Below are positions 7,972 through 15,753 of a DNA stretch of 53,336 bases, piece after piece. The notes below the pieces were generated by a model. The model was given only the letters and a program-made list of their open reading frames with translations. It was not told the DNA's origin and did not search any database. The stretch spans positions 1 to 53,336 of the forward strand of contig JADLEG010000176.1 in the NCBI GenBank assembly GCA_020846275.1, read 5' to 3'. Every line of letters begins with the position of its first letter. Position 1 is the stretch's first letter. The stretch comes from Alphaproteobacteria bacterium (GTDB taxonomy: Bacteria; Pseudomonadota; Alphaproteobacteria; JAEULC01). Both the position numbers and the translations under genes were made by a program.

Positions 7972-9329
7972 AGCAGGCTTCCGCGGTGCCGATCTCCTTC
8001 GCCGAGGCATTGCGGGTCTGGCTCAAGATCGGGCTCCTGAGCTTCGGCGGCCCGGCCGGACAGATCGCGACCATGCACCGCATCCTCGTCGAGGAGAAGC
8101 GCTGGATCGGCGAGGCGCGGTTCCTGCACGCGCTCAACTACTGCATGCTGCTGCCCGGCCCCGAGGCCACGCAGCTCGCGACCTATGTCGGCTGGCTGCT
8201 GCATCGCACTCCCGGCGGGCTGGCGGCGGGCATCCTGTTCGTGCTGCCCGGCTTCGCCGTCATGCTTGCGCTCAGCATTCTTTATGCCGGCTACCGCCAC
8301 CTGCCGCTTGTGGAGGCGGCGTTCTTCGGCATCAAGGCGGCCGTGCTGGCGGTGGTTGTGGAGGCGGTGCTGCGCATCGGCCGGCGCGCGCTGAAGAATG
8401 CCGCACAGACGACCCTGGCGGCGCTGGCCTTCGTCGCGATTTTCCTGTTCGCCGTTCCGTTCCCGTTGATCGTGCTCGCGGCGGGGCTGGTTGGGCTGGT
8501 CGGCGCGCGGCTGCGGCCCGACCTGTTCGCCGCTGCCGGCGGGCATGGCCCGGCCCCGGACAAGCCGGTGATCGACGCGCTGATCGACGAGAACCTGCTG
8601 ACCCATGTCGATCCCACGCCCGGCCGCGCGGTGCGGATGCTCGTGGTGTGGGGCGCATTGTGGTTCGCGCCCGTGCTGCTGGCCGCGCTGGTCCTCGGAA
8701 CGTCGCACGTGCTGGTGGCGGAGGGGCTGTTCTTCTCCAAGACCGCGGTCGTCACCTTCGGCGGGGCCTACGCGGTCCTGGCCTATGTAGCGCAGCAGGC
8801 GGTCGAGAACTATGGCTGGCTCGTCCCGGGCGAGATGCTGGACGGGCTGGGGCTGGCGGAAACCACGCCCGGGCCGCTGATCCTGGTGCTGACCTTCGTC
8901 GGCTATCTGGCGGCGCTGCGCCAGGCTGCGCCGCTCGATCCGCTCCTTGCCGGCGCACTCGGCGCGATCATGACGACCTGGGTCACGTTCGTGCCCTGCT
9001 TCCTGTGGATCTTCCTCGGCGCGCCCTATGTCGAGCGGCTGCGCGGCAACAAGCTCGCGGCGGGCGCGCTCGCGGCCATCACCGCGGCCGTGGTCGGGGT
9101 GGTGCTGAACCTGGCGGTATGGTTCGCGCTCAAGGTCGTCTTCCGCGAGCATATCGACTGGGCCGGCGCCGGGATGCGGCTCGACCTCCCGGTCGGGGCC
9201 TCGCTCGACCCGGCGGCGCTGGTGCTGGCCGTCGCATCGATGCTGGCGATGCTGCGGTTACGCGTCGGCATGGCCTGGACGCTGGCCGGCGCCGCGCTGG
9301 CCGGCCTGATCTGGCGCGGGCTGCTCTAG
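7968..9329 (+). CDS. chrA: Chromate efflux transporter, two-domain CHR family
   Basis: ChrA exports chromate from the cytoplasm. The 453-residue protein is a long-chain, two-domain member: the first CHR domain (about 10-190) begins with LLSFGGPAGQIA and contains LLPGPEATQLATYVG, and the second (about 220-450) repeats the pattern with TFGGAYAVLAYV and TTPGPLILVLTFVGY. About ten or more hydrophobic segments are visible. I chose the GTG at 7968, whose GTGA overlaps the upstream stop and implies coupled translation; an upstream GTG at 7929 would overlap the neighbour by over 40 bases. The stop lies 3 bases from the convergent TRAP permease stop. Confidence 0.95.
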   Translation: MKQASAVPISFAEALRVWLKIGLLSFGGPAGQIATMHRILVEEKRWIGEARFLHALNYCMLLPGPEATQLATYVGWLLHRTPGGLAAGILFVLPGFAVMLALSILYAGYRHLPLVEAAFFGIKAAVLAVVVEAVLRIGRRALKNAAQTTLAALAFVAIFLFAVPFPLIVLAAGLVGLVGARLRPDLFAAAGGHGPAPDKPVIDALIDENLLTHVDPTPGRAVRMLVVWGALWFAPVLLAALVLGTSHVLVAEGLFFSKTAVVTFGGAYAVLAYVAQQAVENYGWLVPGEMLDGLGLAETTPGPLILVLTFVGYLAALRQAAPLDPLLAGALGAIMTTWVTFVPCFLWIFLGAPYVERLRGNKLAAGALAAITAAVVGVVLNLAVWFALKVVFREHIDWAGAGMRLDLPVGASLDPAALVLAVASMLAMLRLRVGMAWTLAGAALAGLIWRGLL

Positions 9330-9332
9330 CGA

Positions 9333-11081
9333 TTAGTTTCCGTAGAGGTAGTTCGGCAGCCACAAGGTCATGCCGGGCCACAGATACATGATCACCATGC
9401 ACACGATCACGATCAGCATGTAGGGCATCATGCCGGCGAAGATCTGGTTCAAGGTGACGTGCCGCGGCGCCACGCCCTTCAGGTAGAAGGCCGACATCGC
9501 CACGGGCGGCGACAGGAACGCCGCCTGCAGGTTCACGAACACCAGCGTGCCCCACAGGATCGGGTCGATGCTGAAATGCTTCAGCAGCGGCAGGAAGATC
9601 GGCACGAAGATGATGATGATCTCGGTCCATTCCAGCGGCCAGCCGAGCACGAAGATGATCGCCTGCGACAGGATCATGAACTGGATGGGCGTCAGGTTGA
9701 ACGACAGCACCCATTGCTCGACCAGCGCCTGCCCGCCGAGGATCGCGAATACGCCCGAGAACAGTGCCGAGCCGACGAACAGCCAGCAGACCATGGCGGT
9801 GGTCTTGGCGGTCAGGAACACGGCTTCCTTGGTGCGCTTCCAGTCCAGCGTGCGGGCCTGGATGGCCAGAAGGAACGCGCCGGCCGCGCCGACGCCGGCG
9901 GACTCGGTCGCGGTCGTGATGCCGAACAGGATCACCGCCAGCACGACGACGGTCAGGATGCCGAGCGGCATGGTCGAGGAGGTCACGAGCTTCACGACCT
10001 CGAGGCGCTCGGCGTCCATCCGGGCGTAGTAGCGGACCTGCAGCACGGCGCACAGCGCGGCAATGCCCCAGAACCAGTAGTAAAAGCTTGGCGACGGCCC
10101 CTCGGCGGCGGGGGTCGACCCGCCCGTGTTCAAGCCGGGCGTGCCGAGCTGCTGCAGGCCGGTGACCACCACCTCGGGCTCCGCCTGCTGGTGGATGACG
10201 ACATACCACCACACGGTATAGAGCGTGCCGGCGACGACCAGGAACGGCACCAGCGCGTAGAGCAGGTTGGCGAGCAGCGTCAGATAGCCGACGGGCTTGC
10301 CGGCGTTGTCGATCTGCCGCGCCTTCGCGGGCGAGACCAGCGACGCCAGCAGGCCGACCAGGATGTTGTGCGAATAGGCGGCCTGGAACCGCGGAACCCA
10401 CGACGGGATGGGGACCCGGCGCTCCTTCTCGGGCAGGGTCGGCGCGATCTTCGGATTGAGCATCGCCCAGCCGACGATGTAGACGAGGTAGAGGAACGAC
10501 AGGAAGAACCCGGGGAACATCGCGGCCGCGTAGAGCTTCACGATCGACTGGCCGGCGACCGCGGCGTACACGATGATCATGACCGAGGGCGGGATCAGGA
10601 TGCCGAGCGTGCCGCCCGCCGTGATGACGCCCGAGGCGAGCTTCACGTCGTAGCCCGCGCGCAGCATCGGGTTGAAGGCGATCACGCCCATCAGCACGAC
10701 GACCGCGCCGACCAGTCCCGAGGCGATGCCCCAGAAGGTGCACACGATCAGCGTGGCGACGGCAAGCGACGCCGGCACGTTCCGGAACGCGAGCTGGATC
10801 GAATAGAACATCTTGTCGACCAGCGCCCCGCGCTCCATCACGTATCCCATCAGCACGAACAGCGGGATCGAGATCAGCACGTCGTTGGTCATCGCGCCGT
10901 AGGTGCGCTCGACCATGAGATCGAAAACGCGGTTGTCGTACCAGGGGGCGCCCGGGACGTGGTACGCGATGAAGCCGAAGAACATCCCCAGGCCCATCAG
11001 CGTGAACGCCGTCGGGAAGCCCATCATGATCACGATCACGATGAGCGTGAGCATCAGCAGCCCGAGTGCCGGATCGCTCAT
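9333..11081 (-). CDS. TRAP transporter large permease (DctM family) with a central insertion
   Basis: This is the channel-forming subunit of a sodium-driven TRAP importer, with family motifs such as FWGIASGLVGAVVVLMG, GGTLGILIPPSVMIIVY and TATESAGVGAAGAF. At 582 residues it is about 150 longer than the usual 430. The extra material (about 215-385) falls between two conserved halves and adds two or so predicted membrane segments and a loop rich in Gly, Thr and Pro. Long forms like this occur in TRAP systems annotated for mannitol/chloroaromatic compounds or 2-keto acids. The ATG overlaps the small-permease stop (ATGA), so translation is probably coupled. Confidence 0.93.
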   Translation of the reverse strand: MSDPALGLLMLTLIVIVIMMGFPTAFTLMGLGMFFGFIAYHVPGAPWYDNRVFDLMVERTYGAMTNDVLISIPLFVLMGYVMERGALVDKMFYSIQLAFRNVPASLAVATLIVCTFWGIASGLVGAVVVLMGVIAFNPMLRAGYDVKLASGVITAGGTLGILIPPSVMIIVYAAVAGQSIVKLYAAAMFPGFFLSFLYLVYIVGWAMLNPKIAPTLPEKERRVPIPSWVPRFQAAYSHNILVGLLASLVSPAKARQIDNAGKPVGYLTLLANLLYALVPFLVVAGTLYTVWWYVVIHQQAEPEVVVTGLQQLGTPGLNTGGSTPAAEGPSPSFYYWFWGIAALCAVLQVRYYARMDAERLEVVKLVTSSTMPLGILTVVVLAVILFGITTATESAGVGAAGAFLLAIQARTLDWKRTKEAVFLTAKTTAMVCWLFVGSALFSGVFAILGGQALVEQWVLSFNLTPIQFMILSQAIIFVLGWPLEWTEIIIIFVPIFLPLLKHFSIDPILWGTLVFVNLQAAFLSPPVAMSAFYLKGVAPRHVTLNQIFAGMMPYMLIVIVCMVIMYLWPGMTLWLPNYLYGN

Positions 11082-11746
11082 GTGTTCAGATCCCCGCCCA
11101 TGCCGCGTTGGCGCGCGACCTCGTCGATCTTCGCCGCGCTTTCGATCGCCAGCTTGCGCGATTCCTCGTCGACATACTCGCTGTGGGCGAGCTGCTCCTC
11201 GATTACGTCGATCTCGGCGACGTCCTTGAGCCGGCTCGGCCATTCGCCGGTCTTCAGGCATACGACGCAGCGGATGATCTCGGCCAGGCCCTGCAGCATG
11301 ACAAGGGCGCCGGCGACCGGAATGACCGTCTTGAAGTGATAGACCGGCGGCCCGTTGGCGGTCACGTTCGAATGCTCGGCGATGCGCCAGGAGATCGAGG
11401 CGTAGTCGTAGCCGGCGTAGATCAGCGCGGCGATGCCCGGCAGGAAGAACACCACGTAGAGCACGATGTCGAGGGCCGCCTGGGTCCGCGGCCGCATCGA
11501 GCTGTAGAGGAAGTCGCCGCGCACATGCGCGTTCTGCGCCAGGGTATAGGCGCCGCAGAGCATGAACAGCGAGCCATACAACATGTTGTTGGCATCGAAG
11601 ATCCATGCGGTCGGGGCATTGAGGATGTAGCGCTTGAACACCTCGACGCAGACGACGGCGGTCAAGAGCAGGATCAGCCAGGCCGCCGCCTTGCCGACCC
11701 ATGTGCTGATGCCGTCAATCGTGTGCAGAACGCTTTGGACGTTCAT
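11078..11746 (-). CDS. TRAP transporter small permease (DctQ family)
   Basis: The 222-residue DctQ-type protein has four hydrophobic segments (the first about 18-38, then LYGSLFMLCGAYTLAQNAHVR, which matches the family signature) and a charged cytoplasmic tail of about 55 residues. It partners the large permease to form the membrane part of the transporter. I chose the ATG at 11746 (MNVQSVLHTIDG); the in-frame upstream codons run through the hairpin region and are unlikely to be translated. A stable hairpin at 11784-11819 separates it from the binding-protein gene upstream. Confidence 0.9.
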   Translation of the reverse strand: MNVQSVLHTIDGISTWVGKAAAWLILLLTAVVCVEVFKRYILNAPTAWIFDANNMLYGSLFMLCGAYTLAQNAHVRGDFLYSSMRPRTQAALDIVLYVVFFLPGIAALIYAGYDYASISWRIAEHSNVTANGPPVYHFKTVIPVAGALVMLQGLAEIIRCVVCLKTGEWPSRLKDVAEIDVIEEQLAHSEYVDEESRKLAIESAAKIDEVARQRGMGGDLNT

Positions 11747-11783
11747 GTTTGCTTGCCGTCTTGTGGATGAGGTCGGGCAAGAA

Positions 11784-11819
11784 CAAGGCACCATTCCGTT
11801 TTCGCGGAATGGTGCCTTG
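11784..11819 (-). terminator. Perfect 15-bp intercistronic hairpin between TRAP binding protein and permeases
   Basis: CAAGGCACCATTCCG (11784-11798) is the exact reverse complement of CGGAATGGTGCCTTG (11805-11819), with a 6-base loop. It starts 14 bases after the binding-protein stop in the direction of transcription and is followed by TTCTTG, only a weak U-tract. It could be a partial terminator or an mRNA-stabilising structure that keeps binding-protein output above permease output. Confidence 0.75.
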
Positions 11820-11833
11820 CCGTCCGGAGGCCG

Positions 11834-12994
11834 TCAGATCGGCGATTTCGCGTTCGGGCCGAAATAGTGATCGAACGCCATCCGCCGGTTGGTGATGTAG
11901 TCCTGCTCCCACTGCGTCGCCCGCTTGGCGAAGGCGAGCTGCGACTGGATGATCTCTTTGAACAGCGGGTTGCTGTCGATGTACTTCTTGGTGATCTGGT
12001 CGTAGAGCTCGAGCTGCCGCTTCAGGATCGGATCCGGCGTTTTGTAGAACTTCACCTTGTCCTGCTGCTGCAGGGTGATGTAGTCCTGCGAATTCCGGTC
12101 GATCGCCTTCCACTGCATGTCCTGCGAGCAGGCCTCGACCGCGCCTTCGATGATCGCCTTCAACTTCGCCGGCAGGGCGTTGAACTTGGTCTTGTTGAAG
12201 CTGATCTCGAGCTGCTCGGCGTTCTGGTGGAAGCTCTGCAGCATGCAGATCTTGGACACGTCGGCGAAGCCCAGCGCGCGGTCGGACGATGCGTTGTTGA
12301 ACTCGGCCGCGTCCAGCAGGCCGCGGTCGATGGCCGCCACGATCTCGCCGCCGGGAAGCGCGTTGACCGCGGCGCCCATGGCGGTGAACAGGTCGATCGA
12401 GATGCCGACGGTGCGATACTTCAGGCCCTTGAAGTCGTCGACGGTCTGCATCGGCTTCTTGAACCAGCCGAGCGGCTGGGAATAGAGCGGCGCATAGGGG
12501 AACGACACGACATCGGCGCCGATGGCCGCGAAGATCTTCTCGAGCAACGCCTTGCCGCCGCCGTACTTGTGCCAGGCCAGCAGCATGTTGGCGTCCATGC
12601 CATAGCCAGGGCCCGAGCCCCACAGCGCCAGCGCCGTGTTCTTGCCATAGTGATAGACCAGCACGCCATGGCCGCCGTCGAGCGTGCCCTTGGACACCGC
12701 GTCGAGCAGGCCGAAGGCCGGCACCACCGCGCCGGCGGGCAGCACCTCGATCTTCAGGTCGCCGCCGGTCATGTCGTTGACCCGCTTGCCGAAGTCGAGC
12801 GCGTATTCGTGGAAGATGTCCTTCGACGGCCAGGTGCTCTGGAACCGCATGCTGATCGGGCCGGCCTGGCCCCTCGAAACCGTCGGCATGGCCAGGGCGG
12901 CCGCCCCCGCGGTCGCCGCCGCCGCGCCGCGCAGGAACTTGCGCCGCGTCGCGGCTTTGGTGCCGGCCGCCTTCTTGATCTGCGTTGTCGTCAT
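11834..12994 (-). CDS. TRAP substrate-binding protein, TakP-like, Tat-exported
   Basis: The 386-residue DctP-superfamily protein captures the substrate in the periplasm. A twin-arginine signal is visible (TRRKFLRG, R17-R18, then an Ala-rich stretch), so it is probably exported folded. Internal segments such as WFKKPMQTVDDFKGLKYRT and LPGGEIVAAIDRGLLDAAEF match the TakP-type branch, whose characterised member binds 2-oxo acids with a cation; the substrate here is inference. The start at 12994 has an excellent ribosome site (GAGGAGGAGACG). It heads the leftward TRAP operon. Confidence 0.92.
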   Translation of the reverse strand: MTTTQIKKAAGTKAATRRKFLRGAAAATAGAAALAMPTVSRGQAGPISMRFQSTWPSKDIFHEYALDFGKRVNDMTGGDLKIEVLPAGAVVPAFGLLDAVSKGTLDGGHGVLVYHYGKNTALALWGSGPGYGMDANMLLAWHKYGGGKALLEKIFAAIGADVVSFPYAPLYSQPLGWFKKPMQTVDDFKGLKYRTVGISIDLFTAMGAAVNALPGGEIVAAIDRGLLDAAEFNNASSDRALGFADVSKICMLQSFHQNAEQLEISFNKTKFNALPAKLKAIIEGAVEACSQDMQWKAIDRNSQDYITLQQQDKVKFYKTPDPILKRQLELYDQITKKYIDSNPLFKEIIQSQLAFAKRATQWEQDYITNRRMAFDHYFGPNAKSPI

Positions 12995-13032
12995 CGTCTC
13001 CTCCTCTGGTTGTTATCTGCGCTATGCGCATC

Positions 13033-13067
13033 TGACACCGGGACCAGCATGTTTAGTTCCGGTGGCA
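13033..13067. promoter_or_regulatory. Imperfect inverted repeat in the TRAP/amidase divergent spacer
   Basis: TGACACCGGGAC (13033-13044) and GTTCCGGTGGCA (13056-13067) are inverted copies matching at 10 of 12 positions with an 11-base spacer, lying 39 bases upstream of the TRAP start and 81 bases upstream of the amidase. The geometry suits a dimeric repressor. No regulator gene is adjacent. Confidence 0.4.
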
Positions 13068-13147
13068 TTCTTTATTTCAGCATGGCACAGAATGGCGCTT
13101 CTTGATAAGCGGGATTTTGCCTTGCTCGCCGCCCGCACCTACCCTGG

Positions 13148-14461
13148 ATGGTGTTGATGAGCCCGCATGCCCTGTCGATCGCCCGGGCCGCCGCCGCAAT
13201 CCGGCGGGGCGAACTCAGTTCGGTCGGCCTGGTCCAGGCCTGCCTCGACCATATCCGCGACGCCGATGGGCCGGTCCGGGCCTGGGCCTGGCTCGACCCT
13301 CAACTTTCGTTGGACCAGGCGCGCGACGCCGACCGGGCGCGCCGGGACGGGCGTCCGCTCGGCCCCCTGCACGGGGTTCCCGTCGGGGTGAAGGACGTGT
13401 TCGACGCGGCCGGGCTGCCGGCCGAGTTCGGCTCGCCGATCCATGCCGGCCGCCGCCCGGCGGTGGACGCCGTTGCCGTGGCGCGGCTGCGCGCGGCCGG
13501 GGCGGTGATCCTCGGCAAGACCGTGACGACCGAGTTCGCCTACTACCACCCCGGCAAGACCGCCAACCCGCACGACCCGAGGCGCACACCCGGCGGATCG
13601 TCCAGCGGCTCGGCCGCCGCCGTGGCGGCGCTGATGGTGCCGGGCGCGATCGGCACCCAGACCAACGGCTCGGTCATCCGCCCGGCGGCGTTCTGCGGCG
13701 TGGTCGGCTTCAAGCCGACCCACGGGCTGATCCCCCGCACCGGGGCGCTGCTGCTTTCGCGGGCGCTCGACCATGTCGGCACCTTCACCCGCACGGTCGA
13801 GGATGCGGCGCTGATGGTCGACGCGATGGCGGGGCCCGATGCCGGCGACCCGGACGCGCGCGCGCCGGCCGCGCCGCTCGCCGGCGACCTCGAGCCCCGC
13901 AAGCCGCGGCTCGCTTTCGTCCGCACGCCGGTCTGGGACCAGGCCGAGCCCGCGACGCGCCAGGCGGTCGAGGCGCTCGCCTCGCGGCTCGGGGCCGCGG
14001 CGGTCGACCTGCCGGCGCCGTTCGACGCGGCGGTCGACTTCCAGCGCATCGTGATGGACGTCGAAATGGCCCGGAACCTGCGGCGGGAATACGACACCGC
14101 GCGCGACCGGCTCAGCGACCGGCTGCGCACCCTGATCGAGCGCGGGCGCGCCACGCCCGAAGCGGATTATCGCCGCGCCATCGACGGCATCGCGGCCTTG
14201 AACCGCGCGATCCAGCCAATCTTCGCCGGCCACGACGCGATCCTGACGCCGTCGGCCCCCGGCGAGGCGCCGCTCGGGCTCGATGCCACCGGCAACCCGA
14301 TCTTCTGCACGATCTGGACCTATCTCGGCACGCCGGCGATCACCCTGCCGCTGCTGAAGGGTCCTGCGGGCATGCCGCTGGGCGTGCAGCTCGTCGCGGC
14401 GCGCGGCGCGGACCACGCGCTGCTGCGCGCGGCGCGGTGGCTCGAGCAGCTCTCCTTGTAG
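13148..14461 (+). CDS. Amidase signature family enzyme
   Basis: This 437-residue protein belongs to the amidase signature family, which hydrolyses amides with a Ser-cisSer-Lys triad. Numbered from the ATG at 13148, the lysine is K82 (PVGVKDVF), the cis-serine lies in PGGSSSGSAAAVAA (about S151-S152), and the nucleophile is S175 in TQTNGSVIRPAA. Most of the C-terminal half is variable, and the end (PLGVQLVAARGADHALLRAARW) is typical. An in-frame ATG at 13157 is an equally good start. It is divergent from the TRAP operon, so the enzyme may process what that transporter imports. GatA is unlikely because gatB and gatC are absent. Confidence 0.9.
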   Translation: MVLMSPHALSIARAAAAIRRGELSSVGLVQACLDHIRDADGPVRAWAWLDPQLSLDQARDADRARRDGRPLGPLHGVPVGVKDVFDAAGLPAEFGSPIHAGRRPAVDAVAVARLRAAGAVILGKTVTTEFAYYHPGKTANPHDPRRTPGGSSSGSAAAVAALMVPGAIGTQTNGSVIRPAAFCGVVGFKPTHGLIPRTGALLLSRALDHVGTFTRTVEDAALMVDAMAGPDAGDPDARAPAAPLAGDLEPRKPRLAFVRTPVWDQAEPATRQAVEALASRLGAAAVDLPAPFDAAVDFQRIVMDVEMARNLRREYDTARDRLSDRLRTLIERGRATPEADYRRAIDGIAALNRAIQPIFAGHDAILTPSAPGEAPLGLDATGNPIFCTIWTYLGTPAITLPLLKGPAGMPLGVQLVAARGADHALLRAARWLEQLSL

Positions 14462-14468
14462 CGCCCGG

Positions 14469-15740
14469 TCAGCCGGCCTCGGGCCGCTCGCGGGCGATGT
14501 CGCGCGACAGCAGGGCGGCGGCGCACCCGATCGCCACGATCACCGGCAGAACCGAAAGCGCCAGATGATAGGCATGCGCGCTGTAGACCCGCGCGCCATC
14601 GACCATCCGTCCGTCCCATTGCAGGTCGAGCAGGATGCCGATCAGCGGCTGGAACAGCGCCCCGCTGCCGACGACGAAGGTGTTGACGAAGCCCAGCACC
14701 GTGCCGCTGACCTGCGGCGGGTTGGATTCGCGCGACAGCGCGACGCCCACGACCATCGGCGAGGCGGCAAAGCCCTGCAGCATCATCAGCGCGCCCAGCA
14801 GCAGCGGGGAATGCGCGACCAGCGGCACCGCGAGCAACGCCAGCGTCGCGATGGCGGCGCCCAGCGCCATGGGCGGCCGGCGCTTGCCCAGCCGGTCGGA
14901 CAGGCTGCCCAGCAGCGGCGCGCCGACGCCCCAGCCGATGAACAGCAGCGACATCAGGCTCGCGGCCTCGGCGCGGCTCATGCCCTGGGTCTGGGTCAGA
15001 TACGGCACGCCCCACAACCCGCCAAAGCCGACGACCGGCGCCACCATCGCCATGCCGAAGACCGCGCTGAGCCAGGTCTGGCGATTGGAGACCACGATGC
15101 GCAGCCCGGACAGCAGGCTGCCATGGCCATGCGCCGGCATCGGGCGGTCGCGCGCGACGAACCACAGCGCCAACGCCAGCGCCAAGCCCGCCACCGCCAG
15201 CACCAGCGAGGCGCCGCGCCAGCCATAGGCGCCGACCACCAGCCCGATCGGCGCCTGGCCGAACACCGCGCCCGCCATGCCGAAGGCCTGGGTGCCGCCG
15301 CCCAGCGCGGCGAAGCGCTGCGGCGGGAACCACTGCACCGCCACGGTCAGCGCGCCGACCCAGCTGAACGCCGCGCCGGCGCCCACAAGCAGCCGCCCGC
15401 CATAGGCGCCCAGCACGGAATCGCTGAGCGCGAAGACCAGGCTGCCGAGCCCGGCCAGCGCCGCGCCGCCGGTCATCAGCCGGCGCGGCCCCAGCCGGTC
15501 GAGCATCAGCCCGATCGGGATCTGCAGCGCGGCGTAGGCATAGAAATAGGCCGCCGACAGATTGCCCAGGATCGCCGCGCCGACGGCGAAGTCGCGCATC
15601 AGCTCCTCGACCATCACGGACGGCGCCACGCGCTGGGCGAAGGCATAGAAGAAGAACAGCGAGGCCAGCAGCCACGCCGCCCAGGCGCGCCCGCCGCCGA
15701 CGCCGCGCGCGATCGTTTCGGTCGATGCGGTCGCGCTCAA
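14469..15740 (-). CDS. Major facilitator superfamily transporter
   Basis: The protein has about 423 residues with twelve hydrophobic segments. The MFS loop 2-3 motif reads LMLDRLGPRRLM and the matching loop in the second half reads LLGSLSDRLGKRRPP. Substrate and direction cannot be deduced. Two starts are possible: the TTG at 15740, 13 bases after the upstream stop, or the ATG at 15779, which would overlap the upstream gene by 26 bases and add residues with no membrane or family character. I prefer the TTG. The gene follows the DUF255 protein in the same direction and is convergent with the amidase, 7 bases apart. Confidence 0.88.
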   Translation of the reverse strand: MSATASTETIARGVGGGRAWAAWLLASLFFFYAFAQRVAPSVMVEELMRDFAVGAAILGNLSAAYFYAYAALQIPIGLMLDRLGPRRLMTGGAALAGLGSLVFALSDSVLGAYGGRLLVGAGAAFSWVGALTVAVQWFPPQRFAALGGGTQAFGMAGAVFGQAPIGLVVGAYGWRGASLVLAVAGLALALALWFVARDRPMPAHGHGSLLSGLRIVVSNRQTWLSAVFGMAMVAPVVGFGGLWGVPYLTQTQGMSRAEAASLMSLLFIGWGVGAPLLGSLSDRLGKRRPPMALGAAIATLALLAVPLVAHSPLLLGALMMLQGFAASPMVVGVALSRESNPPQVSGTVLGFVNTFVVGSGALFQPLIGILLDLQWDGRMVDGARVYSAHAYHLALSVLPVIVAIGCAAALLSRDIARERPEAG

Positions 15741-15753
15741 GAAGCCGTCCGCG

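Noticed and set aside
9333..11702. Possible fusion of the TRAP small and large permeases in one open frame
   Set aside because: The upstream part of the frame is an out-of-frame reading of the small permease; the large permease has its own ATG overlapping the small permease stop.
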